Shown here one piece after another: positions 8,328 through 16,951 of a stretch of 64,000 nucleotides of DNA (position 1 is its first letter; every line of letters begins with the position of its first letter). Position numbers and translations under genes: made by a program. This stretch comes from Pseudanabaena sp. lw0831 (lineage in GTDB: Bacteria > Cyanobacteriota > Cyanobacteriia > Pseudanabaenales > Pseudanabaenaceae): assembly GCF_016584665.1 (NCBI RefSeq), contig NZ_BBJB01000081.1, forward strand, positions 1 through 64,000. Reading direction: 5' to 3'. The notes under the pieces are model-generated. The model had not been told where the DNA came from, searched no databases, and saw only the letters and a list, made by a program, of their open reading frames with translations.

Positions 8328-8346
8328 AATTTTGCCGTGATCGCCT

Positions 8347-8556
8347 CTCAACACCCATAAAGCCCGATCGCCCATTCCCCCAAATCAAACAGCGATCGCC
8401 CCCTCACCAACTAACACCCGATCGCCTATTTCCCACATCAAACAGCGATCGCCCCTCATCACCCAAAACCCGATCGCCTATTCCCTCAAATCAACCAGAG
8501 ATCGCCCTCATCACCCACAAAACTCGATCGCCTATTCCCTCAAACCAAACAGCGAT
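8347..8556. repeat. Tandem 52-54 bp HIP1-bearing repeats
   Basis: About four degenerate units. CGATCG cores that open the units begin at 8365, 8419, 8471 and 8525 (spacing 54, 52, 54). A typical unit reads CGATCGCCTATTCCCTCAAA followed by TCAAACAGCGATCGCCCCTC. The first unit also matches 7604-7656, upstream of the DUF6883/DUF4926 pair. The gap 8328-8608 holds nothing else. Confidence 0.8.
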
Positions 8557-8608
8557 CGAGTCAACAAAATCTACGAGAAATTGAGTTTATAATATAAAAA
8601 CTGAAGGA

Positions 8609-9307
8609 ATGCAAATAAGAAATATTAATGCAATGACAGTAGATCCAAAAATTGAAGAATGGACTGTATGGCTTGAAGATCACATCATACCTGAAGTGTC
8701 AAAACTTTTATGGTCGTCCAATATTTACGCTGAGACTAGACAGATAGTAATTAACAATCCAGCAATTAATACAGGCAACCATTTCTATGAGTGGATTGAT
8801 AGAAACTACGTTCATACAACCTTAATGGGCATCAGAAGACAATTAGATAAACGTGGTAAACATAGTAAGGTTGCATCACTTAAATCCCTTCTATCGGATA
8901 TGAAAGAAAATTATCATTTACTAACTCGCAAACGATACCTTGAACTTTATTCAGAGGAGATGCAAAATGTCGCGAATAAAGATTATGACAATCTTGCAGG
9001 CGAGTCTGTAAATATTTTTCCTGTAGATAAATTGGAAAAATATTTGAATAAACTTGAAGATATTAACAATCTGCATAAGACTTATATCGACAAGAGACTT
9101 GCTCATCGCGAAGAAATTACAACATTGAACCCAATGGGGACTTATCAAGATCTTGATGATGCAATCATAATTTTTAAAGAAATTACTATTCGCTACTATC
9201 TTTTGCTTTCAGCTAAAACAATAGAGCTTTTTAGTCCTAATCGCGATTGGAAAAATATTTTTAGTCAAGCTTGGATTGCTGGAACAGATGATTTAGATCT
9301 CAAATAA
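8609..9307 (+). CDS. AbiU2/HEPN-like protein
   Basis: A 232-residue, highly helical protein. A conserved-looking core runs through FYEWIDRNYVHTTLMGIRRQ, then Leu/Ser-rich helices, and ends with YIDKRLAHRE near residue 165, placed like the H-containing motif of AbiU2-type HEPN proteins. HEPN domains are commonly RNA-cleaving or RNA-binding parts of abortive-infection and toxin systems. A strict R-x4-6-H motif is not clear here, so catalysis is uncertain. It ends 17 bp before the giant helicase-methyltransferase gene on the same strand, so the two are probably co-transcribed. The start is uncertain: AAGGAA lies only 2-7 bp before ATG 8609, and a second ATG is at 8633. Confidence 0.55.
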   Translation: MQIRNINAMTVDPKIEEWTVWLEDHIIPEVSKLLWSSNIYAETRQIVINNPAINTGNHFYEWIDRNYVHTTLMGIRRQLDKRGKHSKVASLKSLLSDMKENYHLLTRKRYLELYSEEMQNVANKDYDNLAGESVNIFPVDKLEKYLNKLEDINNLHKTYIDKRLAHREEITTLNPMGTYQDLDDAIIIFKEITIRYYLLLSAKTIELFSPNRDWKNIFSQAWIAGTDDLDLK

Positions 9308-9324
9308 TTTGCAAAGGGTTTTAC

Positions 9325-12300
9325 ATGGGAAAAGCAATAAATTATCGTTCATTTGAAGAAGCGCGTGCTTATGCCCGTCAACTTCAATTGAAAAATCAAA
9401 GTGAATGGAGAAACTGGGCAAAAACAGAAGCAAAGCCTCATGATATTCCCGCACAACCTGCTCATGTTTACAAAGATAAAGGTTGGAGTAGTTGGGGTGA
9501 ATGGCTTGGTACTGATTATGTTGCCAATCAAAATCGCACTTATCTTCCGTATGAGGAAGCACGTACTTATGTTCATCAACTTCAGTTCAAAAATGGAAAT
9601 GAATGGGCAGAGTGGGCTAAGACTAAAGACAAACCTGATGCCATTCCTGCTTATCCTTCTAATGTCTATAAAGACACTGGTTGGCAAGGTATGGGAGACT
9701 GGCTTGGCAATGGAAAGATCGCCAACCAAAATCGCACTTATCTTCCATATGAAGAAGCACTTAAATTTGTTCATGACCTTGGTTTAAAAGGGCAAAGTGA
9801 ATGGGCAGATTGGTCTAAAACCAAAGATAAGCCTGATAATATTCCTGCTAATCCTGCACTGGTTTATAGGAAAAGTGAAGAATGGAAAGGATGGGGCGAC
9901 TGGCTTGGTACTGGCACGGTTGCTTCATATAATCGTACTTTTCGTCCGTTTGAAGAGGCTCGTGCTTTTGTACATCAACTTCAGTTAAAAAACAAAGATG
10001 CGTGGGTAGATTGGTCTAAAAGTGATGTAAAACCTGATGATATTCCTGCTAATCCTTCACGCACATACAAAGATAAAGGTTGGGCTGGCTTGGGTGATTG
10101 GCTCGGTACTGGAAAGATCGCCAATCAAGATCGCGTTTATCTTCCATATGAAGAAGCTCGCGCTTTTGTACACAGTCTCCAGATTAAGGGTGAGACTCAA
10201 TGGAGGAATTGGTTAAAAGATGAAAACAAACCTGAAGACATCCCTGCTCAACCGTCTCATGTTTATAAGGATAAAGGCTGGACTGGTTGGGGAGACTGGC
10301 TTGGCACTGGCACGATTGCTTCATATAATCGTGTTTTTCATTCATTTGAAGAAGCTCGTGATTTCGTACATCAACTTCAGTTAAAAAATAAAGATGAGTG
10401 GGTAGATTGGGCTAAAACAGAAGCAAAACCTGATGATATTCCTGCTAATCCTCCCAGTTCATACAAGGATAAGGGATGGTTAGGCTGGGGAGATTGGCTT
10501 GGCACAGATTCGATTGCAAACCAAAATCGTATTTTTCTCCCGTTTGAAGAAGCCCGTGCTTTTGTACATCAACTCAATTTAAAAAATTGGAAAGAATGGA
10601 ACATCTGGTCAAAAAGCGATAAAAAGCCTGATAATATTCCTTCTAATCCTTCAAAAACCTATAAAGATAAAGGGTGGAATAGTTTTGGAGACTGGCTTGG
10701 TACAGGTACAATTGCACCTCAAAATCGTGATTTTCTTTTGTATGAAGAAGCTCGTGCTTTTGTGCATCAACTTCAAATAAGAAGTGGAAAAGAATGGTCA
10801 AACTGGCTAAAAAGTGGAGAAAAACCTGATAATATTCCTGCTAATCCAGCAGGAGTATATAAGGGCAAGGGGTGGTTAGGATTTTCAGATTGGTTAGGAA
10901 TTGTCAATTTATGGCGACCCAATGCGATTTTGAGCTTTTTGTACAGCTTACAACCTGTTTTATCTAGCTTAGAGTCTTCTGAATTATATGCAATCATGAG
11001 ACAAAATGGCATGATTGCTTCTATTAGTCATAACAAAAAGAATGCTGAGATACTGAAAGGCATTAAAGATTTATGCTCTACAGACGATCTAGAGACTGAA
11101 TGTAACAACCTAATTGCTCAGCTAGAGAATGCAAGAAATAATGGAAGTATTGAATCAAATGAACTAGAATTTGCAGATTTGTTAGAAGATGACGATTTAA
11201 TCACCAGCGAAGAAATAGAAACTGATTTAGTCCCTAATGAAATTGAAAAGATCGATGCGGAGTTACCTCAACTAAAGTCCTTTGATTCCTTAAAAGCAGT
11301 TGATTTGCTTGTAGAAGCAGGAATTACTTCAGATTATGAAACCATAGAATTTTTAATCAGTAACCGTATAAGCGGAATTTGGCAAGATTACCTTAACGAA
11401 CAACTTACTTTTGATATAGAAGGATTTCGCAACGAAACAGGCGGCACATACTTTCAGACAATTCAAAAGCGCTTTTTCAGTCAATATGATGGTGCAATGA
11501 AATTAGCCATACCAAATGGGTATAGTTTCCCGCACCTACCCAACCCGATGCAACGCCTTACAGCCTATCGCATCCTTACCGAAAGAAGGATTGGCAACTG
11601 GTCTGGAGTCGGCGCAGGCAAAACAGTATCAGCGATTTTTTCCAGTCGAATTATTAATGCTAAATTCACGATCATTATTGCTTTTAATAGCACCGTTGAT
11701 GCTTGGGCTGGTGTTATCAAGGAAGTCTATCCCGACAGCATCATTTACCAAAAAGAACGCGGAAAAATCACCGTAGATCGCAACCAACATAACTATCTCA
11801 TTCTCAACTTCGAGAAATTCCAACAACCCTACTCCGCCGGACTTGTCGGCAACATCCTCGCCAATCACCAGATCGATTTTGTCGTCATCGATGAAATCCA
11901 AAACGTCAAACAACGCGATCCCAAAAAAGAAAGTAAACGCCGACAAATTCTCAATGGTTTACTTGATGCAGCTAAACAACAAAACCCTGAACTCTGCGTC
12001 TTAGGCATGAGCGCCACACCCGTCATCAACACCCTCTACGAAGCCAAAGCACTGCTAGAAATGACAAGGGGCGAAAAATTTGACGAATTGAAAACCTTCA
12101 GCACGATCGCCAACGCCCTCGCAATGCACGAAAAACTGATGCTATATGGCATCCGCTATCGTCCCAATTACAAGATTGCGATCGCCGAAAGCTTTCCCGA
12201 AATCTCAGGTGAACACCTGCGCCCCCAACTCATCGCCGACATCAAAACCAGCCCCCTCGCCGTCGAGCAAATCCTCCTCTCAGCCAAAATCGACACCATC

Positions 12301-13488
12301 ATCGCCCATCTCAAAACAGGAACTCTGATCTATACCCACTATGTCGATGGCATGGTCGAACCACTCCGCAAAGCGATCGCCGCCGCAGGTTACAAGGTGG
12401 GCTTATTCACAGGCGTAGAAGACACCAAAGAACGTGATTTCGCCAAACAGAAATTCATCGCCAGAGAAATCGACATACTCATCGGCACGGCTCCCATCGG
12501 CACAGGCGTAGATGGACTGCAATATGTATGCGATCGCCTGATTATCGCCAGCCTCCCTTGGACTCATGCCGAATACGAGCAACTAGTCGGGCGCATCTAT
12601 CGCCAAAAATCATCATTCGCTAAAGTAGAAGTAATCATTCCCCAAGTCATCCTCGACCATCAAGGCGAAATCTGGTCATGGGATCGCCAATACCGATGGA
12701 GTCGCATCCAATGGAAAAAATCCCTCGCTGACACGGCGATCGATGGCGTAATTCCCAAGGGCGAACTCGCATCGGAAAAAGTCGTCCTCCAAAAAGCAGG
12801 AGAAGCTCTGCAAACATGGATCGATCGCGTCGAAAGTGGCGACATCTACGAAATCAACCGCGAAGAATTGCGCGTCCCCTTACCCGAAGCGATCGCTAAA
12901 ATTTTACAACGCCGCTTCGGTGACTTCTCAGCGATGAACAACCGCTTCAATAATTCCTACAGCCACACCACAAGCGATCGGCTCAAAGCAAATCCCGAAG
13001 AATGGTATCAATACCACACACTCTATCGCGCCGCCCGTGAAACATGGCAGGAAATCCCCTACGAAAAAATCGCCGAAAAACTCCAAAACTACACCAATCT
13101 CCAGATCGGTGACTTCGGTTGCGGAGAAGCCAAACTAGCCGAATTACTTCCCAATCATCAAGTCCATTCCTTCGACCACATCGCCATCAACGCAAAAGTA
13201 CAAGCCTGTGACATCGCCCATACCACTCTCCCTGATGCAACCCTCGATGTCGCCATCTTTTCCCTATCCCTCATGGGTCTAAACTATGCCGACTATCTCC
13301 AAGAAGCCCATCGCACCCTCAAAGGCGGCGGCAGCTTATTGATTGCCGAAACCATCAGCCGATGGACAGATAAAAAGCAAGAATTACTGGATTTGATGAC
13401 GAGTTTAGGATTCACTGTTGTCAAAGAGCAAGAGAGCGATCGCTTCATTTACATCAATGCCACCAAGCCCCTAATTTCAATACTCTAG
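9325..13488 (+). CDS. Repeat-SF2 helicase-Rrp8-like methyltransferase fusion
   Basis: A 1387-residue protein in four parts. (1) Eight tandem repeats, seven of 66-67 residues plus a 53-residue last copy, at residues 10-525. Each runs FEEAR, then DIPANP, YKDKGW, GWGDWLGTG, and resembles the so-called phage-integrase repeat unit. (2) An acidic linker (about 526-690). (3) A helicase core: Walker A GVGAGKT near 762, DEIQ near 855, LGMSATP near 895, then GTGVDGLQ and QLVGRIYRQ in the second lobe. (4) An Rrp8-like SAM methyltransferase (about 1210-1387): ANPEEWYQYHTLYRAARETW, GDFGCGEAKLAELL, HSFDHIA, CDIAHTTLPDATLDVAIFSL. RBS AAGGG at 9313-9317. The stop overlaps the convergent VanZ gene by 4 bp. 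The first half is AT-rich and lacks HIP1; the second half is not. Likely an anti-phage or nucleic-acid modification protein, by inference. Confidence 0.82.
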   Translation: MGKAINYRSFEEARAYARQLQLKNQSEWRNWAKTEAKPHDIPAQPAHVYKDKGWSSWGEWLGTDYVANQNRTYLPYEEARTYVHQLQFKNGNEWAEWAKTKDKPDAIPAYPSNVYKDTGWQGMGDWLGNGKIANQNRTYLPYEEALKFVHDLGLKGQSEWADWSKTKDKPDNIPANPALVYRKSEEWKGWGDWLGTGTVASYNRTFRPFEEARAFVHQLQLKNKDAWVDWSKSDVKPDDIPANPSRTYKDKGWAGLGDWLGTGKIANQDRVYLPYEEARAFVHSLQIKGETQWRNWLKDENKPEDIPAQPSHVYKDKGWTGWGDWLGTGTIASYNRVFHSFEEARDFVHQLQLKNKDEWVDWAKTEAKPDDIPANPPSSYKDKGWLGWGDWLGTDSIANQNRIFLPFEEARAFVHQLNLKNWKEWNIWSKSDKKPDNIPSNPSKTYKDKGWNSFGDWLGTGTIAPQNRDFLLYEEARAFVHQLQIRSGKEWSNWLKSGEKPDNIPANPAGVYKGKGWLGFSDWLGIVNLWRPNAILSFLYSLQPVLSSLESSELYAIMRQNGMIASISHNKKNAEILKGIKDLCSTDDLETECNNLIAQLENARNNGSIESNELEFADLLEDDDLITSEEIETDLVPNEIEKIDAELPQLKSFDSLKAVDLLVEAGITSDYETIEFLISNRISGIWQDYLNEQLTFDIEGFRNETGGTYFQTIQKRFFSQYDGAMKLAIPNGYSFPHLPNPMQRLTAYRILTERRIGNWSGVGAGKTVSAIFSSRIINAKFTIIIAFNSTVDAWAGVIKEVYPDSIIYQKERGKITVDRNQHNYLILNFEKFQQPYSAGLVGNILANHQIDFVVIDEIQNVKQRDPKKESKRRQILNGLLDAAKQQNPELCVLGMSATPVINTLYEAKALLEMTRGEKFDELKTFSTIANALAMHEKLMLYGIRYRPNYKIAIAESFPEISGEHLRPQLIADIKTSPLAVEQILLSAKIDTIIAHLKTGTLIYTHYVDGMVEPLRKAIAAAGYKVGLFTGVEDTKERDFAKQKFIAREIDILIGTAPIGTGVDGLQYVCDRLIIASLPWTHAEYEQLVGRIYRQKSSFAKVEVIIPQVILDHQGEIWSWDRQYRWSRIQWKKSLADTAIDGVIPKGELASEKVVLQKAGEALQTWIDRVESGDIYEINREELRVPLPEAIAKILQRRFGDFSAMNNRFNNSYSHTTSDRLKANPEEWYQYHTLYRAARETWQEIPYEKIAEKLQNYTNLQIGDFGCGEAKLAELLPNHQVHSFDHIAINAKVQACDIAHTTLPDATLDVAIFSLSLMGLNYADYLQEAHRTLKGGGSLLIAETISRWTDKKQELLDLMTSLGFTVVKEQESDRFIYINATKPLISIL
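9352..10926 (+). repeat. Eight tandem coding repeats of about 198 bp
   Basis: Units begin at about 9352, 9550, 9748, 9949 (after one 201-bp unit), 10147, 10345, 10543 and 10741. The protein level is well conserved, the DNA level clearly diverged. The repeats are therefore not a recent amplification. Confidence 0.85.
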
Positions 13489-13856
13489 ATGGATTTTGGC
13501 TTTAACCTTTCTGCTAAAAAATATCCAATCATGATGCCAAAAGAACTTGCAACCAAATCACCGATATCAAAGGTCCGATTAGGCGAAAGCGATTGGGCTA
13601 ACTCTTCGACGACAGTAAAGATAACAAATAACAATGGAAATAAAGGTAATGTCCAAGCCCAAAATCTGACTGTGCGCCAATTACCAGCCATCTGTCCCAA
13701 GAAAGTCGCTAGCCCATAGAGAAACACATGACCAGCTTTATCATTTTTAGTCAGATATTCTGGCAGAGCATGGTTATAGGCAAGCACAATGATTAATGTA
13801 AATACGATCAGGTAAATTACAACCAGAATTTTCCAAACTAACTTGTTAGATTTCAT
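13485..13856 (-). CDS. VanZ-like membrane protein
   Basis: A 123-residue protein with four predicted membrane helices (about 8-27, 43-58, 66-85 and 100-117). The VanZ-type elements are NDKAGHVFLYGLATFL and VVEELAQSLSPNRTFDIGDLVASSFG, the latter carrying the conserved E-E and D-x2-DxxAN-like segment. VanZ homologues are widespread and their role is poorly defined. It converges on, and overlaps by 4 bp, the helicase-methyltransferase gene. Confidence 0.85.
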   Translation of the reverse strand: MKSNKLVWKILVVIYLIVFTLIIVLAYNHALPEYLTKNDKAGHVFLYGLATFLGQMAGNWRTVRFWAWTLPLFPLLFVIFTVVEELAQSLSPNRTFDIGDLVASSFGIMIGYFLAERLKPKSI

Positions 13857-13881
13857 GGGAAAGATTTTAACTCAAGGTAAT

Positions 13882-14970
13882 TTAGATAGATAAAGGCACA
13901 TCCATCCATTTTCTTTTCTGGTGTGACTCTTGGGTTAAATCCATGAGCAACTGTGACCATGCACCTTCATAGAGGCTCGGAGTCATAGGTTGACCTGATT
14001 GAATAGACTTTACCCAGCGATCGCATATAGCTAGTACAGGCGCAAGACGACCATCGGTATAGGTTCTCGAGAGTTCGTATTCAGATGGGATCGGCACAAT
14101 TTCCATTTCGGTGCGATCAATTTTGCCTTGTCGCAAACTAAAACCATGTACATAATCCGATTGATTAGAGCTACCCAATACAAGGGTTCCATTTTCACCA
14201 TAAACCGTGAGCCAATGTCCCCGACCGCGATAGGTGACTGTACTCAAGGAAATATTACATGGAGTTCCATCGGCGAGTTCTAAAAGAATATTGCAGGTGT
14301 CATCAGCATCAACAGGACGCATAATGCCATTCGCATCAGGACGTTCCGTAATGCCTGTACTGAGTTGACCAGAGAGACTTTTAATATCACCAAATAGCCA
14401 GCGTACATAATCAAAGACATGGGAACCGATCGCACCTAATGCACCTCCTCCAAATTCTTTTTGGCTATACCAATTCCACACCCGCTTAGGATCGGCGCGT
14501 CCTTGCACTAGCCAATCGATCTGAATTAGTCGTTTCTTACCCACATGGTTGTTATCTAGTAGATGTTTGAAATATCGCCATTGCGGGACATAACGAAATT
14601 CAAAATCAGTAGCGGTGATGACTTGATGCTGTTGGGCAAGTTGATACAGCGCGATCGCTTCCTGGAAATTCATGGTCACAGGCTTTTCTAGCAAAATATG
14701 CTTGCCAGCATCGATCGCTGCTTTTGCCTGTTCATAATGAAAGCTTGGCGGTGTGGAAATTGTCACAGCTTGGACTGCGGGAAGTGCGAGTAAATCCTCA
14801 AGGCGATCGCAAGCATGGGGAATATTAAATTTATCAGCAATTTGTTGTGCTTTAAGGCGATCTCGATGGTACACCGCCACAACTTCTGTATCAGGATGAA
14901 TTTGTAGAGCAGGAATATGGATAATTTGTCCAAAGCCCGTTCCGATAATACCAACACCAATTTTTGACAT
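13882..14970 (-). CDS. Gfo/Idh/MocA-family oxidoreductase
   Basis: A 362-residue NAD(P)-dependent dehydrogenase-like protein. It starts with a Rossmann fold (GVGIIGTGFGQIIHIPAL, residues 4-21), has the family EKPV motif near residue 95, and a C-terminal alpha/beta domain (about 125-340) with KEFGGGALGAIGSHVFDYVRWLFG. The substrate, usually a sugar or polyol, cannot be read from sequence. It lies 25 bp upstream of the VanZ gene on the same strand, so it may be co-transcribed. Confidence 0.9.
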   Translation of the reverse strand: MSKIGVGIIGTGFGQIIHIPALQIHPDTEVVAVYHRDRLKAQQIADKFNIPHACDRLEDLLALPAVQAVTISTPPSFHYEQAKAAIDAGKHILLEKPVTMNFQEAIALYQLAQQHQVITATDFEFRYVPQWRYFKHLLDNNHVGKKRLIQIDWLVQGRADPKRVWNWYSQKEFGGGALGAIGSHVFDYVRWLFGDIKSLSGQLSTGITERPDANGIMRPVDADDTCNILLELADGTPCNISLSTVTYRGRGHWLTVYGENGTLVLGSSNQSDYVHGFSLRQGKIDRTEMEIVPIPSEYELSRTYTDGRLAPVLAICDRWVKSIQSGQPMTPSLYEGAWSQLLMDLTQESHQKRKWMDVPLSI

Positions 14971-15007
14971 GTTTCTTACTGCTTGAATTACTTGAACTTT
15001 TTCTAGC

Positions 15008-15035
15008 GTAGGGGCAATTCATGAATTGCCCCTAC
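15008..15035. repeat. Perfect 28-bp palindrome of the GGGCAATTCATGAATTGCCC type
   Basis: GTAGGGGCAATTCA followed by its exact complement. Related ATTYATGAAT-centred palindromes occur at 18433-18460 and 51179-51214. It lies between cobO and the Gfo/Idh gene, both leftward, and may act as cobO's terminator. Palindromes of this type recur in cyanobacterial genomes. Confidence 0.75.
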
Positions 15036-15057
15036 ACTAAGCACTTTTCCGCTCTTC

Positions 15058-15666
15058 CTAAAACTCAATCCCTGCTTGAGCCTTGACACCTTGCTCTCTA
15101 AAGGGATGTTTGACAAGTTCCATTCTCGTTACTAAGTCAGCAACTTCGATCAGTTCAGCAGGAGCGCCGCGACCAGTAAGGATCACATGGGAATCAGCAG
15201 GTTTCTCTTTAAGCCCTGCAATCACAGTTTCGACATCGAGATAGCCTAGCTTGAGAGCAATATTCACCTCATCAAGGAGGACGAGCTTGTATTCAGGATT
15301 TTTGATATAGCCAAGTCCCACTTCCCATGCTTCTTTGGTTTTCGCAATATCGCGATCGCGGTCTTGGGTTTCCCATGTGAAGCCTTCGCCCAAAGCTTGG
15401 AAAACAAGTTGATTTTGCCACATTTCAAATACTTTTTTTTCCGCTGGCTCCCATGCACCTTTGATGAACTGGACGATCGCGACTTTATATCCATGTCCTA
15501 GCGATCGCAAGACCATCCCCAGCGCCGCCGTAGTTTTGCCCTTGCCATCACCAGTATTAATGATGATCAGCCCTTTTTCGAGGTTACGCTCTGCGACTCG
15601 CTGATGTTGCACTTCTTGGCGGCGCTGCATTTTAGTGCGATGTTGTTCGGCGGTAAGTTCAGTCAT
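15058..15666 (-). CDS. cobO: Cob(I)yrinic acid a,c-diamide adenosyltransferase
   Basis: A 202-residue CobO/BtuR enzyme that adds the adenosyl group to cobalt in the corrinoid pathway to adenosylcobalamin. The P-loop INTGDGKGKTTAALGM lies at about residues 36-51. The family features VAIVQFIKGAWEPAE, LVLLDEVNIALKLGYLD and HVILTGRGAPAELIEVADLV are all present. I see no cobalamin riboswitch in the short upstream region. It stands alone, with a 30-bp-arm hairpin starting about 75 bp upstream. Confidence 0.94.
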   Translation of the reverse strand: MTELTAEQHRTKMQRRQEVQHQRVAERNLEKGLIIINTGDGKGKTTAALGMVLRSLGHGYKVAIVQFIKGAWEPAEKKVFEMWQNQLVFQALGEGFTWETQDRDRDIAKTKEAWEVGLGYIKNPEYKLVLLDEVNIALKLGYLDVETVIAGLKEKPADSHVILTGRGAPAELIEVADLVTRMELVKHPFREQGVKAQAGIEF

Positions 15667-15739
15667 GGAGATTTCCTGATGAATGGCAATAAAGCAATGC
15701 TTTGTTAGGATATTTTAAACCGTCATAATGCTTAGAAAA

Positions 15740-15804
15740 AACAAAACCCAAAAAAGTTAGAGGAGGTCGTGAAGCGACCTCCTCTAACTTTTTTGGGTTT
15801 TGTT
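15740..15804. repeat. 30-bp perfect-stem hairpin
   Basis: Arms 15740-15769 and 15775-15804 pair exactly around TGAAG. The base is AACAAAACCCAAAAAAG and the tip CG-TGAAG-CG. It lies between the divergent cobO and cax genes, so it cannot be a normal terminator for either of them. Confidence 0.85.
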
Positions 15805-15838
15805 GGTATATTTAGCTTTGATGCTACAACGGCTGCAT

Positions 15839-16921
15839 ATGTTTAAGAAAATCTTCTCCTTTGGTTTGCTTGTATTTGTCCCGATATCAGTCATCGGTCA
15901 CTTGCAAGGATGGAATTCTACGCTGATATTTGTGACTTCAGCGATCGCGATTTTGCCCTTAGCGGGTTGGCTCAGCACAGCAACCGAAGAAATCTCAGTG
16001 GTTTTGGGGCCTTCATGGGGCGGCTTGTTAAATGCGACCTTTGGTAATGCGACGGAGCTAATCATTGCGATCGTGGCTCTAAATGCAGGGTTTACCAGTG
16101 TCGTCAAAGCTAGCATCACTGGCTCAATCATTGGCAACCTGTTGCTGGTGATGGGCATGTCTATGCTTTTAGGCGGACTGCGATATAAAGAGCAGGAATT
16201 TCAGCCAACTATGGCGCGATTAAATGCTTCAGTCATGAATTTGGCGGTAGTGGCGATTTTGTTGCCAACGGCGGCAAATTTTACGAGTGCTGGAATCAGT
16301 GAAGAAGTCTTGCAAAAGCTATCGATCGCTGTGGCGATCGTGCTGATTATTGTCTATTGTCTAACTCTTCTATTTTCAATGAAAACCCATGCCTATCTCT
16401 ATGATGTGGGCAAATCTGAAGCAGATGATGCCGAGGAGAAAGAAGGACATCCTCAGGAAATCAATCTTAAGTTATGGATTTCGGTGCTGCTGGGAGTGAC
16501 ATTATTAGTTGCTTTAGAATCTGAGCTTCTAGTAGGAACTTTAGAGGAAGCAACTGCTCAACTCGGTCTAACAGAACTATTTACTGGGGTAATCCTATTG
16601 CCGATCATTGGTAATGCTGCTGAACATACAACGGCGATTACGGTAGCGATGAAGAACAAAATGGAACTATCAGTCTCAGTTGCCGTAGGTTCAAGTATGC
16701 AAATTGCTTTATTTGTTGCACCTGCGCTAGTCATTATTGGTTGGTTTATGGGGCAACCAATGGATTTAAACTTTAATCCTTTTGAGTTAGTGGCGGTTGC
16801 TGTGGCGGTGCTGATTGCGAATTCGATTAGTTCCGATGGGCGATCAAATTGGCTAGAAGGCTCTTTGCTAGTAGCAACGTACGCGATTCTAGGCTTTGCA
16901 TTCTATTTTCAACCAGTCTAA
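15839..16921 (+). CDS. cax: Ca2+/H+ antiporter (CaxA family)
   Basis: A 360-residue membrane antiporter that exports calcium in exchange for protons. Both CaCA alpha repeats are visible: GGLLNATFGNATELIIAIVA and GVILLPIIGNAAEHTTAITV, each with the essential acidic residue. About eleven hydrophobic helices are split by an acidic loop (KSEADDAEEKEGHPQE). The frame opens at a TTG at 15800, but that lies inside the upstream hairpin. Family alignment favours the ATG at 15839 (MFKKIFSFGLLVFVPIS), with 15821 as alternative. The gene ends in a hairpin shared with the convergent HNH gene. Confidence 0.92.
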   Translation: MFKKIFSFGLLVFVPISVIGHLQGWNSTLIFVTSAIAILPLAGWLSTATEEISVVLGPSWGGLLNATFGNATELIIAIVALNAGFTSVVKASITGSIIGNLLLVMGMSMLLGGLRYKEQEFQPTMARLNASVMNLAVVAILLPTAANFTSAGISEEVLQKLSIAVAIVLIIVYCLTLLFSMKTHAYLYDVGKSEADDAEEKEGHPQEINLKLWISVLLGVTLLVALESELLVGTLEEATAQLGLTELFTGVILLPIIGNAAEHTTAITVAMKNKMELSVSVAVGSSMQIALFVAPALVIIGWFMGQPMDLNFNPFELVAVAVAVLIANSISSDGRSNWLEGSLLVATYAILGFAFYFQPV

Positions 16922-16951
16922 GCAAAAGCGGCGCATTGCGCCGCTTTTGCT
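16921..16951. terminator. Bidirectional hairpin between cax and HNH genes
   Basis: AGCAAAAGCGGCGCA (16921-16935) pairs perfectly with 16937-16951. It overlaps the last base of the cax stop codon and the stop of the HNH gene, so one stem serves two convergent genes. Confidence 0.75.

Noticed and set aside
8360-8556. Regular repeats resembling a CRISPR array
   Set aside because: The units are 52-54 bp, tandem, degenerate throughout and lack unique spacers. They are HIP1-bearing tandem repeats.
9352-10926. Recent tandem duplication by replication slippage
   Set aside because: The DNA of the units is too diverged while the protein motifs are kept, so the array is old and maintained.
15800-15838. 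Upstream TTG start for the cax gene
   Set aside because: It falls in the right arm of the 30-bp hairpin and adds residues absent from the family.
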